Below are positions 10,085 through 21,003 of a stretch of 64,000 bases of DNA, in pieces. The notes under the pieces are model-generated. The model did no database searches. It was not told the origin of the DNA and was given only the letters and a program-made list of their open reading frames with translations. The stretch covers positions 979,743-1,043,742 of the forward strand of contig CAJNDS010000446.1 of assembly GCA_905221605.1 (NCBI GenBank), in the 5' to 3' direction. The translations under genes were made by a program, and so were the position numbers. The first letter of the stretch is position 1. Every line of letters begins with the position of its first letter. The stretch comes from Symbiodinium natans. Lineage: Eukaryota; Sar; Dinophyceae; Suessiales; Symbiodiniaceae.

Positions 10085-12735
10085 GCCTCAGCCGTGCTGC
10101 TTTGCCAGGCCTCGGAAGGCTACCTCACAGCGGCGGCGCAAACGACGTTCCTCGAACAGTACGGGGGCGTGAGCCGCGGCCGGGGCCGCCGTGCCGCGGG
10201 CGCGGACGGGGTCGCGGCCAAGCGGGTGAAGCCCAAAGTCCAGCCGGCGTCTCCGCCCACGAGCATGAGGAGTGCTCGCAGCTCGTAGACGTCGCCGCGC
10301 TGCCCGAAGAGGCTGGGGCAACCCTGGATGGCGTTGACCATCGTTGACCTGAGTGCGGAGCTGCGCCGGCCCGAGCCTACTCTGCAAGATGTGCAGCCCT
10401 TCATGCGCGTGGCCGTGCGCCGAGCGCTGGTCGCTGCCCTTACCCGCATCCGCGAAGCGAGCGACCTTGCGGGACTCCCTGCTTGCCGCGCCTGGAAACT
10501 GTTTTTGCTGGCGCCTAGCATGCTGCTCGCGAGGACGGACGAGAAGGGAGCACACGGACGGGACCTGCTGCTGGCGAGGGCAAGGGCTCTCGAGCAAGGC
10601 GACTGGCTGCCTTTGTTGCGGGGCAGCACAGCAGCCGCGCAGCCCACGCAGAGCCTCGGCCCCGCCGGACGAGGATGGTGGCGCAGAGCGGCGCTGGACG
10701 CAGGCTTGCGCCCGAGTCCGGGTCGGAGAACTGTCCAGGACCCGGCACATGCTGACAGCCGCAGAGCTCGCCCCAGGAGACGACGCCACGTGGCGCGCGT
10801 TGACCGACCCGGCCAAACGTCCGCCTCAGCTCCGCAAGTCCATCCCCGCCGAGCTGTTGACGCAGACGCCCGCTCACAAGGTCGAGCTCGGTCCTGCGGC
10901 TGTGTCCGCGGCTCTGCGTGGTGCCAAACAACGGGGCGGCGCTGCGGGCCTCTCTGGCATGCGGGCGGAGCATCTCAGGCATCAGCGCGCTCGAACTTTT
11001 AGCGTACGCGGCCACCCAGCTCGCCAATGCCCAAATCCCTGCTGCTATAGTCCCCGGCCTGGCATTGGCTCGTCTCACCGCGCTGCAAAAGCCCGGCGGC
11101 GGGGTCCGGGGGATCGCAACGGGCGACGTCTTCCGTCGGCTAGTCTCGCGCGCGCTGGCTCAGGGCTGGGCCGACACGTCCGACCAAGCTACACGCCCAT
11201 ACCAGTTCGCGCTCAAGGCTCGGGCCGGTACTGACGCATTGGCGGCTCACGTGCGCGCATCGCTCGATATGCGGCCTGATGCCGTAGTCGTGTCGCTGGA
11301 CGGGCGAAATGCTTACGACAGCATGTCCCGGGCCGCTTTCTTGTCCGCGCTGAACATGTGGTATGGCGACCCGTCCACGTACCTCGCGGCCGGTCAATGC
11401 CGAGAGGTTTCGCAGGGCGAGGGCTGCGAGCAAGGAGACCCGCTGGCCCCCGCCCGGCCAGCATGGTGCCTTGAACAGCGCGGCCTCGGCCCTCGCGCCT
11501 TCCGAGAGTCTCCTTGCGTTTCTTGACGACCTCTACGTCGTCACCAATCGGGACCGTGCCAGGGAGTGCCGCGATGTGGTGGTTCACCGCGTTGAAGACC
11601 AGTGCGGCATCGCTTCCAATGTGGGCAAAACCCGTGCCAACAGCCCGGCGCTTGTGCTGGGCACGCCCGTCGGCCACCCCTGAGTACGTGCGCGCTTGGG
11701 CAACGACCCGAGCACGCGAAGAGCGCGCCGACGGCCTAGCTGCCTGGGCTGATGCCTTGCCGGTACTCCGAGCGCGGGTGCCCGAGTTCGCCGCTTCCTG
11801 CGTGGACCGCTTGGTCGCAGGGGGTGGAACTGCGCCCAGCATACGAAGCGCGGCTGACGCTCGCAGCCTCCTCCAAGCCGAAGGTTGGCACACGTGCCCC
11901 GCATGGCGAGCCCTCGCCACCCTCGCCCCCTAGCGGACGCCGGCCTGGGTGACTGGCCACACGGTTGGCAAAGCCACGCGTCGCGAACCCGGAACCTTCA
12001 CTTCCGCGACAGCGTGCTGTGGCCATCCCTGCCGCCAGCCGCATCTGCGCTTCTGCGTTCGCAAGCTGGGCCGCATGCGGGCGCCTGGCTAGCGGCAGTG
12101 CCCGCTGAGCCCGCCATGACCTTGGAACCCCAAACCATGCAGGTGGCGCTGCGCCGACGTGTGCGCCTCGCACTCCCGCTCCACTCTGCGGCGCGCAAGT
12201 GGATGCTTTCGGGGACCACGCCTTGGCATGCCTCCGCAGCGGCCTCCTCGCCCGTCGTGCTAAGATAGTGGAATGGGCCTGGGTGCAGGTGGCTCGGGAA
12301 GCGGTTGGGGCGGACGGGCAAGTTTTCCCGCAGCAATGGCTGGCCCACACCACGGCCCCCCGGCATGGACCCTTCTGACAGGCGCCGCTTGGACCGGGTA
12401 ATCTACGGCGCCACGCCAAGGGGCGTGGCGCCGTGCTGCGACGCCACTCTGGTCTCCCCGCTGACCCGGACGGCGCAAGCGCGACGCGTACCCGGAACTG
12501 AGCACGGGAGGCCCCCAAAAACTGGTGGTTCTCGGGTCCGAGGTGGGAGGACGGTGGAGCCAGGGCGCGCTCCACCTCGTGCGCGACCTGGTCCGGATCC
12601 ATGCGCAGCGCGCACCGCCCGCGCCAGCAGGCCGTCGCCAGCACGGCCTTGGGGTGCTCCTGGCCCGTGCCCCACCCCAGCCAGCGAGTTGGGCCCGACC
12701 TGGACCAGGTCCCGCACTTCGCTGACGCGCTGAAC
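10085..12735 (+). pseudogene. Most complete LINE copy: N-terminal region, reverse transcriptase, endonuclease-like domain
   Basis: Order of blocks: YLTAAAQTTFLEQYGG (about 10,110-10,160); PFMRVAVRRALVAALTRIRE and WKLFLLAPSMLLAR (10,390-10,530); AVSAALRGAKQRGGAAGLSG (about 10,890-10,950); motif A, VVVSLDGRNAYDSM (about 11,286-11,328); GEGCEQGDPLAPA (motif B region, about 11,418-11,455); motif C, SLLAFLDDLYVVT after a frame change near 11,500; a tail with FRDSVLWPSLPPAASALLRS (12,000-12,060); and the second-subtype C-terminal domain with IYGATPRGVAPCCDATLVSP and KLVVLGSEVGGRWSQGALHL (12,400-12,570). At least four frame breaks and some stops make it non-functional. It is the best template for naming the other fragments in this window. 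Confidence 0.8.
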
Positions 12736-12829
12736 CCCAACCGCCTGCCGCTGCGCTGATGGCGCTGCCGCGCCTCCGGTGACTGCGGCCCCTAGCCGCT
12801 AGGGACACACCCATCGCAGCGGAGGAAAA

Positions 12830-13345
12830 AAAAACTCCCAAGTAGCATGGCTGTTGCGCTCCTGTTGCGCAGCGCTCTCGTTTGCCAATGAGGCGTCGCA
12901 ACTGCCTGAGCCTGCTCAGGCGCGTGCGCGCCTGGCATTGCGGCACGGCGGTTTCGGCTTGGGCAGCGCGACACGCCATGCGCCAGCTGCCTACTGGGCT
13001 TCGTGGGCGGATGCCTTGCATGCTATCGCCCGGCGCGACCCCGACTTTGCACATGAGGTCGCCGGCTCCTCGTGTCTGACCGGCCACTCCCGTTGGCCTT
13101 GCAGTCAGCGCGAGATGCCCGAGACTCGCTCTTTGCCATCGGCTTCGAGGCCCCTTGCCTGGGCGGAGTTGCTGCGTACTCACGTGCCGCCCTCCTCGAG
13201 GACGACCCTTCCCTTCCCACCCTCGCTCTGGTGTTCTTCGTGGGCGGAGCGGCCCTCTTCCAGCGTGCTGCCGCCAGGATGTGCCGCGAAGCTGGTGTGG
13301 CCGTCGCTCTCAATGTGCTTGTCCGCGACCTGAACTTCGACCCAG
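12830..13345 (+). pseudogene. LINE fragment: connector plus start of endonuclease-like domain
   Basis: ARLALRHGGFGLGSA and YWASWADALHAIARRDPDFA (about 12,920-13,050) are the post-RT connector. FQRAAARMCREAGVAVALN followed by VLVRDLNFDP (13,257-13,345) starts the first-subtype C-terminal domain, which is then cut off by low-complexity DNA. Confidence 0.7.
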
Positions 13346-13512
13346 TCCGGCACGACACGAAGACGCGACTTGAGGGACACAACACAGAGACGACGACACG
13401 ACACGAGGACACGACACGAGAACAGGACACGAGGACACGACGAGAGGACACGACACGAAAACGAAGACACGACACGAAGACAGGACGCGAAGACAGACAC
13501 GGACACGCCGGG
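13346..13512 (+). repeat. GACACGA/ACGAGG low-complexity minisatellite
   Basis: Imperfect repeats of GACAC, ACGACAC and ACGAGGACAC with almost no T on the + strand. They give Thr/Arg/Glu-rich frames on + and Ser/Cys/Val-rich frames on -, none of them credible proteins. Confidence 0.85.
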
Positions 13513-13712
13513 ACACGCTTCGTGTGGAGTTCCCGCTTAGCTCGCCTGTTTGGAGTTCCATGGGTTCCCCCTTTAGCTTGCCGCTTTCGAAGACTCGCCA
13601 GGACACACCTCGTATGGAGTTCCTCCTTAGTTTGCCGCCCCCAAAGCCTCGCCAGGAAACACCGGATACGGACGTCATCCCCGTGACTTTTGGCACTTTT
13701 GGAACATTCGGT
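13513..13712 (+). repeat. Tandem GTATGGAGTTCC...CTCGCCAGGA repeat ending in TTTTGGCACTTTTGG
   Basis: Two diverged units of about 75-90 bp (from about 13,519 and about 13,606) share TGGAGTTCC, TTTGCCGC or CTTGCCGC, and CTCGCCAGGA. The end reads FGTFGTFG in one frame. I believe similar sequence recurs in dinoflagellate genomes; treat it as a dispersed repeat. Confidence 0.6.
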
Positions 13713-13914
13713 ATGTAAAACCGACCACCCACCTCCTTACCGGGGCAGGCACCAAGGTCTGCTTGTTTGTTCTGGGCACCATATGCCCGGACAGATCCAC
13801 TCCAACACTACTCTTAAGCTTGCAGCAGCTGTTGTGCTCATGTTGTGGATGTTTGCCTGTGTGTGGGCGGTTATGCCTCAAGGCGGAGGGATGGGACACG
13901 TGACCCGCGTGACA

Positions 13915-15134
13915 ATGGATAGGAGGAAGGGGAGCTCTCGACATGGTGTCGTGGCAGTTGCCGCCATTTGTGCTTTCGGTGCTTGCCTGTGCTTTGCCGA
14001 CGGCAATGTGATGAGCCAATCAATCCGACGATCTGCTCGAGGAAACCCTCTCACAGCCCGGTCTGCAGTGAAGTTTGTCTCACGCAAGAAGGCGAAATAT
14101 GCACCCATCGATGTAAACCAGCTGCTTGGTAGCTCCGGAGGTGTGTTTTTTGGGCAACGCAATGCCCTTCGAATCCTAGGGTTCCTGGATGTGAACTCTT
14201 TGTGTGTTTGCGCATTTGTACACGAAACTGTTCGCCCGAGGTTTTATCTGGATACAGTGGGTGGCGACGGCGGACCTCCCAAAGGCTTGGAAAGAGATCT
14301 CATCACCAAGTGCTTCGGAAACGGTGACTTCCACGGTCGGGGGGACCATGAAGCTGCCTTTCAAACGTTCAAGGAGCCCAGTCATCCCGAAATGAAAAGT
14401 AGATTGTGGCAAGGCAGTACGGAGGATCCAAGCGTCCTGTTAGCACAGGCCTACACGAACATCAACGGGCGGTACAGGCCCCAACATTTTCAGAAGTCGA
14501 AGAATTGTCGAGACAATATTCAGGGGAAGAGCCCTCGACGATCAACCTCAAGCTTATGACAATGGGTAACTTGCATCTTTGAGCGTTGAAACACATAGAA
14601 TATGTTCAGGGGAACAGCTCCAGGAGCCCCCCCCAAACCGTCCCAAATGTTTTCAGGGCATGCGTGAACAACTTTGCGGTCCATAAATTTCGGTGTGCAG
14701 GTGGTGGAGAGGCAACCCTCAAACAAGCAGGTCGTGCGTAGGGTTCAAGAGGTTTTGCAGATGATTGGGAGGAGTGCATGCAGAACGGGGAGCCCTTTGA
14801 GGGTTCCGATGATGGCAGTGGCTGGATTTGGGCAGTCGCGGACCTGACGGTCGACGGCGGCTTGCAGATGGAGCTTCGGAAGTCAACGCCTTTGGGCATG
14901 CGTGCCCTCATGGTGGCGCGGACCGGCAACACAGGCGAGATGTTCGAATCCCTCAACTGGCCTACCGTCCGGCAACTTGACGGCAGCTCTTCTTTGCTGG
15001 TGCGTGTTGGTCCCTTCCATGTGTCATCTGCAAGCATGTGGCGGGATGTTGTCTCACGCAGGCGGCGTTTCAATGAAATCTTGGGACACCGGGATGCTGA
15101 GGGCGTAGAAGTGCCGGGCTTTGAGCCAGCATGA
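13915..15134 (+). CDS. Unidentified multi-exon gene, possible plastid- or membrane-targeted N-terminus
   Basis: A first exon from ATG 13,915 to a GT donor after 14,140 encodes a short basic start, a hydrophobic stretch GVVAVAAICAFGACLCFA, and a Ser/Arg-rich basic stretch SIRRSARGNPLTARSAV. That order fits a bipartite signal plus transit peptide of a peridinin plastid protein, or simply a signal anchor (inference). An earlier in-frame ATG at 13,873 is possible. Candidate middle exons lie around 14,255-14,350, 14,415-14,476 and 14,701-14,740. The last exon, 14,761-15,134, follows TTTTGCAG and encodes about 124 residues including GSGWIWAVADLTVDGGLQME and LNWPTVRQLDGSSSLLVRVG, ending at TGA. I do not recognise the family. 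Confidence 0.5.
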
Positions 15135-15902
15135 GCGCGACTGCAGAAAAATGTAATTCGGCAGCACCGAAGCCTTTGATGCAAGGTCGGTATGTTAACA
15201 TGCGACATGTCCGGTCGTTCATACTTCATCGGACAGCACCAGTTCCTTGAAGAGGTTTCGAAAGGATCAAGAGGTTTCGACGTTTACGATGTATCAGCAT
15301 ACAAGATCTCCAGCCTGTGATTTTGAAGAGAGAGCGCAGAGAGCAGTTGTTCGGGTTCAGTTTTTGCCTTATGCCAGACACGACTCCCAGAAACGACCTG
15401 TTTCAAAAATGTGTGCTGGGTGCCCGTCGGCTCAGTAAATATTCCTGACATCCTGAGCCAAATCACCCTGAGCCTGAGGGTTTTTTCGCCCGGACATGGC
15501 CATGCACGCTGTGTGTCGATCTGGCTCGAACGGTGTGCCCAGCTCACACTATGTAAGCTGATGGAAATCTGCGCACCGGATTTCCTCTGGCCAAGGCCTC
15601 AGCTGGAAAGAGTTGGGATCCGATCCGTTATTGTCCAGCATAGTCTGTTGTCTGTTCGGAGCCGGCAAATTCTAGGTATTAGTTGTGGAATGCGTGACCA
15701 GGTTGGGGAGCATGAAATTGGTATGGTGAATTAACTGCATTGTGCTTGCGTTGTTGATGCTTCACCCACGTGGCTCGGTAGGCCGAGTTACAAAGGTAGT
15801 TTGAAAAAAGAGGTAGTTTTTCATACACCGCCTTGCATGACGTGTGTGTGCTCTAATTGCTCTTCGTGGGTTATCAGCATTTGCATCGCTCTTGCCTGGA
15901 GC
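15135..15902. other. Intergenic; nothing recognised
   Basis: Frames are short, with no motif or repeat beyond ordinary composition. Confidence 0.4.
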
Positions 15903-17107
15903 ATGGCTGCCACTCCACATGGAGGGGCGGACTCGTGGAAAACAGAAGTGGCACAGAAGCTGGCTTCTTTGGAGAGGCGCCTCCTCTGATATTGCAGCAT
16001 GCTTTGCCATCTTTTGTGCTCCCCAAGCCCCGCGCCCAAACCCCACAGTTTGGACTTGTACGCCCGTACACGAGCATGCGGAACAGGCGACTGGACCAGT
16101 GTATGCAGAAGTTGGCGCCCGATGCGCCTCAAGGCCTGCACAGTTGCGCTTGCTCGACAGGAAAATGGGTGAGCGCGGACGAATGCCGAGAGGTGCAGGA
16201 CAAGCCTTTCCTCACACGTAGGGCATCTTTCAAGATGCATGCGACGAGCAGCCAAGCTCGCCTGGTGTGCATGAGTTGTTTTGGAATGCCACTGCGGGTA
16301 GATACATCTTTCAAGACGGGAATGAATCTGCTAGTCAGGGAAAGTGGGATCCGAGTTTGTGGGGTGCACGTGTCGCTTGCGATCTTTCGACCGCTTGGCT
16401 TATTCATGTTAGTTTTATTTGGCCAGGCAGTGTACGGCTGGAGCACGGCTAGAGGGCATGCGAAACAAATAATGCAGCAGTAGTGCGATTGTGCGTTGGC
16501 AGGCTTTGACTCGCGCCTGGGTCAGCTGGAGAAGCAGCTTCCGAAGCTGGAGTTGCAGCTGGGCCACTACCTCGGAGCCACCACAGGTGCCAAGGAGGCA
16601 GTGACAGCACAGGCACGACAGTTAAGCTGCGTGGAGGAGCGGCTTTCGAGCCAGCTTGATGCAGTCCAGGCCAGTGTGCAGGTGTATCAGAGCAAAGTGG
16701 GCGCCCTGGAAGATGAGCTCGAAAACGGAATGAACACGCTCAAGAGCCTGGCAAAGCATCAGGCCCTGTTGACCAAACTGGCTGCCTCTGAGGAGGAGGG
16801 GCCCCTTCCGAACTTGTCCGGCCATGATGCCCAGATGCAGGAGTTGGTGCTCGATTTGGCAAGCCGCATGTCGCAGTTGGAGCATGTAGATCGGCCAGGT
16901 CGTACCAACACCTTGGAGAGCGCTCCACCGGCAGAGGATTCTCAGCTAAGACCCCAGCTGCAACAGCTGCAAGCTACTAACCAGAGGCTGCACAAAGAAA
17001 TGCTAGATGTGGTGGCAAAGCTTGAGGAGCACTCTGTGCATTTGGCGTCGTGCAGGAGCAGGATGGAAGTTTTGGAAGCGCAGAACGCGAGACCGGCTGT
17101 GAAGTAG
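15903..17107 (+). CDS. Coiled-coil protein, two exons
   Basis: Exon 1 runs from ATG 15,903 (MAATPHGGADSWKTEVAQKL) to 15,978. The join to exon 2 at 16,503 (GC donor, acceptor AG after TTGGC) gives LERRFDSRLGQLEKQ in one continuous heptad pattern. Exon 2 ends at TAG 17,105-17,107. The predicted protein is about 226 residues, mostly amphipathic helix rich in Leu, Gln, Glu and Ala, with a likely break at the acidic stretch EEEGPLPNLSGHDAQ and a second coil near LQQLQATNQRLHKEMLDVV. There is no signal peptide and no catalytic motif. Function unknown; a structural or scaffolding role is only a guess. The exon join is inferred from phase and the repeated GGC at both sites. Confidence 0.65.
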
Positions 17108-17341
17108 GCGTCACAGCAATCGTAGCACCGATGTAGCACCGCTGTGCCACTGCTGCAGCTCTGCTGCAAGGCTCCTTGTAGCACTCCAATAGCTTTCGCC
17201 AGCTTGAGCTCCGACTCAAGCAGTGACAAAAGTGTGCTTCAGCGGGGTTGGATGTGGTGTACGACATGTGGTACAAAAGTGTACATGCATGTGAAGTCAT
17301 GTAGATCGAGGGTCGCCTTTTCCGCGCCAGAGGTCATCATG

Positions 17342-17567
17342 TCATCGCAGCAGATGGAGCAGATGCAGCAGCTGCAACAGAGACTTGGGCGACCAACCCC
17401 CAACCCCAGAGCCGGTCCACGATGAATTCAGGGACCTCATGGCAGTAGGCGTGCTCGTGTGCAATGCTTGCAAAAGGAAGCTTTCAGCCGAAGCCTTCCT
17501 GAGGATGGCAATGATGCAGCAGATGGCCATGCAGCAACAAATGGGCGGCATGCCGCCGCCTTGTTGA
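17342..17567 (+). CDS. Met/Gln-rich exon(s) with a CxxC motif, unidentified
   Basis: A start MSSQQMEQMQQLQQRL is overlapped by a second frame reading GDQPPTPEPVHDEFRDLM, VLVCNACKRKLSAEAF and MAMMQQMAMQQQMGGMPPPC before TGA. The second frame is the better coding candidate. The Met/Gln-rich end is duplicated at 19,195-19,335. It may be the C-terminal part of a larger gene that includes exons further on. Confidence 0.4.
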
Positions 17568-18340
17568 CCACCGGTCTTGAGCCAGAGTGGTGCCTGCCAC
17601 GCCCATTCAAGCCGTCGCAGTGTAAATTGCATAGTCTTTCTGGACGGAGTAGTTTGGAGCCTAGTCTGTAGCATTGGCTCATCGTAGTATGTCGTAGTCG
17701 TCATGCGACATTCTTGTTGAACTAGCCATGGCTTAGCTACTCTGCACGCACCGGTTCTGAATTGAAACGCAACGGTACAGTTGGCTAAAGCATTGTACAT
17801 GGGCTGCATCTGCAGTTTGACCCCCCCCCTTTTGCTTTGATTACCACTTCACCCCGCACATCGCCCATCATAGGACCACAAAGGCCACGCCGTTTTTTCC
17901 GGAAATGCTAGGGCAGGCAACAACTTGGCCGTAGAGTCGACAGCCAAGGACGCCTACATTAGCTCAGCAAAACAAACGCGGCAGGAGCACCACACCTCAT
18001 GGAACGTCCGGGGTCTGGACAAGAGCTTGGCGCTGCAGAGGTCAACTGAACCCCCCATCCGACGCTCATTTCTTTTTCAACTTCGCAAAGCCTTCAAACG
18101 GAATATCCCACCCTCCCAGCTATGAATTCTGTGCGTTCAGAAACATCAGACATATCAACAAACTGAAGCAGTACTTGTTATAGGAAGCTTCAAGGTCACA
18201 GGCTGGGAGCAATGATTGTTGGCAACCTTTGGTGGACCCTGTACTGTGTATCATGCAGAGTAATAAACAGCATTTCTTCCTGGCGTCACCAGAAATTTCA
18301 GCGAACAGATTTTCAGTGCGCCCGCGGAAGGGGGCAGGAA
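17568..18340. other. Intergenic or intronic; nothing recognised
   Basis: Contains a poly-C run at about 17,821-17,829. No conserved reading frame was seen. Confidence 0.35.
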
Positions 18341-18342
18341 AA

Positions 18343-18482
18343 CGTAAATGCACCGATACACCGATACACCGATACACCGATCAGGGGGTCCACCCCGATC
18401 CGGGGTGGGGGCCATCGGCGTAAAACTGCGGCAATACACCGATACACCGATACACCGATACGCCGACACGCCGATACACCGA
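18343..18482 (+). repeat. ACACCGAT tandem repeats flanking a GC-rich palindrome
   Basis: ACACCGAT units occur at about 18,351-18,383 and again at about 18,434-18,482 (with CGCCGACA variants). Between them is GTCCACCCCGATCCGGGGTG (from about 18,389), in which CACCCCGATCCGGGGTG can fold on itself. Confidence 0.8.
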
Positions 18483-18599
18483 GAACAGGTATGAATTATG
18501 CAGTCATATCTTCAAGTTTATTTCGGTTTCTCTTCTTTCTCACATTGACATCCACATCATGCGTTCCTTCGCTTTTCCATACTTGAGTGGCAGTGTCAT

Positions 18600-18860
18600 G
18601 TGGTAGGTGCATCCCATCTTTAGCTATGTTCAACCATGACTCAAACTGGCCCAGGAACCCTCAGATGCAGGGGCAAGGCTATCAAGGGCAACCGTGGGGG
18701 CCCCATTCTGCTCTTCAAGTTGAAAGCTCAAGCTCTGAAGATTCCCACAAGGCTCAACGGCAAGATTGGGGGTTTGTAGCGAGATGAAGATGCGGCTGTT
18801 CCCAAGGACATCACAGCAGATGCGGCAGCAAATGCAACTGCAGCATCTGGGCAGCAGCCG
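18600..18860 (+). CDS. Gln/Gly-rich exon candidate
   Basis: The frame from about 18,626 reads NPQMQGQGYQGQPWGPHSAL, followed by a Ser-rich segment. Downstream a frame reads DITADAANATASGQQPVF. The composition resembles the Met/Gln exons on both sides, so one low-complexity gene could span 17.3-19.4 kb. Weak. Confidence 0.25.
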
Positions 18861-19097
18861 GTATTCCTAGCTTCTAAGCCCCACCCCAAAACGCTAAACA
18901 GACCCTGGGTGCGCTACACTGGTACACTTACCCATCCTACGCTGCCATACCACACTCGCCTTTCCCCGCCAGCTACAGCCTGTGCAATGCTACCCTGCCC
19001 CACCTGCCCAGCACATCCTGCTGCCTGCGTTTTCTCCGGTAGTTTCAATGTTTCAGCGCTGCTTCAGCTTCGAGAGCCCCTTGAGGAGAATCAGCAC

Positions 19098-19118
19098 GCG
19101 GGGGGGGGGGGGGGGGGG
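19098..19118 (+). repeat. Poly-G run
   Basis: About 20 consecutive G. Length is likely to vary or be misassembled. Confidence 0.9.
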
Positions 19119-19194
19119 TAAGCAAGGGGAGAGAGAAGGTGCAAGTCGAGGGGAGTGATGTGTAGTGGCGCGTAGTGACGTGTAGGGGTCAGCT

Positions 19195-19450
19195 CAGGAT
19201 GGCAATGATGCAGCAGATGGCCATGCAGCAGCAGATGGGTGGCATGCCAGGCTCTCGGTCTTCGAGGCTCCCAGGCACCCAATTTCAGCAGCGCAACAAG
19301 GCAAGCTTCGATGCCCCCAAGCCTGCCCTGCATTAGTGGATGTTTGGGCAGTTCTTCAGGTCGCCACAGATGGCGCAGGCATACCAGGGGCTGGGCCAGA
19401 CAGCGCCGTGTCCCGGCTTTTCAACGGTTTCATGCGGCAGGGCGCAAGAG
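19195..19450 (+). CDS. Second copy of Met/Gln-rich exon
   Basis: CTCAG followed by GATGGCAATGATGCAGCAGA repeats, with few changes, the segment at about 17,508-17,557. Here the frame continues GGMPGSRSSRLPGTQFQQRN to TAG at about 19,335. Just downstream, FGQFFRSPQMAQAYQGLGQ (about 19,342-19,400) has the same flavour. Exon duplication or a tandem gene copy; function unknown. Confidence 0.4.
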
Positions 19451-19629
19451 ATCAGATGGAGAGGGGTCTGTTTTGGGTGGCGGCGAATCTTGGGTACGCG
19501 GCTTGTTGTGAAGGCCGTGTGTAAGGTGCAAGCTTACATGCAGCTACTCGCAGACTTCTTGTGCGAAAGATTCTGCAAGCAGAACAACCACGTTGGGGAG
19601 CACAGCCACACTGCGTAGAATTTAGCTCC

Positions 19630-20940
19630 GGTTGAGATCTCGGGTTGGCCTTCAAGTAAAAACATCTCAGACCGAGCGTGCGCACCTCAACCCAATCAAC
19701 TGCAGTCTCCGTGAGGCACTGCGTCAAGACCCCCTAGACAGCGAACGCTTCGATCCTCCTAATATACATCCGACACACTTGAGGAGTAATGGTTTGAACG
19801 CCAATGCGCCGGAGTGACAGCCTCGGGCAGTGGCTGGCCTGTGACGGCCCAGACGCTTCAAGTGAGCATGGCATGTATTTGCATGGATGCTGCACTAGAT
19901 CGCCGGCGGACATGTGAGTGGCAGGGCTCGGAAAATTGGACTCGGGTCCCGAACCGAAGCCTTAAACCTGCAGTTGGCTCTTTCTCTTGTGGTCGAGTCT
20001 AATTCCTGAGTTCCCCTCCTTGGCTTCTGTTCCACCGAGGTTCGACCCCACTGCCATGGCGAAAGTGGCAGAGGCCGCCCAGACGGAGGAGGCGGTGCCA
20101 GAGGCGCGATGTGACCGGATGAGGAGTTTCGGGGTTTCAGGGAAAGGGTGGAGCAAGGGCAGCAGTCGAGTCCCTTGTGAAAAAGGGAAAGGGAGGAGCA
20201 GGGGCCTGGGCGATACCTCCCATTCTTGTTCAAGCTGTTAGGAGGACAGCTTACGCTGCCCCTCGACCCTCGCCCGTGCCCCAAGTCTCTCAAGCAACTC
20301 TCTTGTGCCCAAGGCCGTGGACAAGCTGGCGCCCCAGCGAAAGGGCGAGACGTCTCGCCCCTGCACTTTCATCTCATAGCCTTGACAGTCGCGGGAAAGA
20401 ATACTTCATGTTCTTAGTGAAAGAGAGAGATGGGCATATGAATGGGAGATGTTCCGGTAGTTGAAGGGCGAATGCTAGGACATGCTGGGGTATTTTAGGG
20501 TTATCGTTCGCCACGATCAGATGATTGGATTTGGGGTTGTCGGTGAGCTGGGGGAATGCTTGAAGGGAATAGTCACCATAAGGTGAGTGTAGGCCCCCAA
20601 GCCATACAGCTGCTGGGCGAGTGCGAGAGCCGAAACCATGGAATTAGTCAAGCCTGACTATGCTCCTCGATGCGATATCAAATCCAACAACACTGAAACG
20701 GGGAAACACCAACGTTGCTGGAAGATGCAGGCCAGTCCTCAAGGAGGTGACTGCACGGACCTCAGAGCCCCAAAGGCAACATGCCTCCCGCCTCCCGACC
20801 AGTAACTGAAATTTAGGGAGTGCAGTGGCTCGAGTCAACTTTCGGCAGTCTTTGCTTGAGCACGATGTCCCACTCCACACGTACTGTGGGTGTTTGAGCT
20901 CTCTCTCACGCCACGTGGCCCCCGCACGAGGCTTTCCTGT
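19630..20940. other. No supported gene
   Basis: A short frame MAKVAEAAQTEEAVPEARCD (from about 20,056) could be an N-terminal exon but has no follow-up. The rest shows no motif. Confidence 0.3.
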
Positions 20941-21003
20941 AGCTGTATTAGCATGCCGTAGCTTATTCCGTTGTGTGCGTTCTGGCTCGGTGAGTTTCTG
21001 CAA

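Noticed and set aside
13023-13732. Minus-strand Ser/Cys/Val-rich frames
   Set aside because: Antisense of the GACACGA minisatellite and neighbouring repeats, with no family text.
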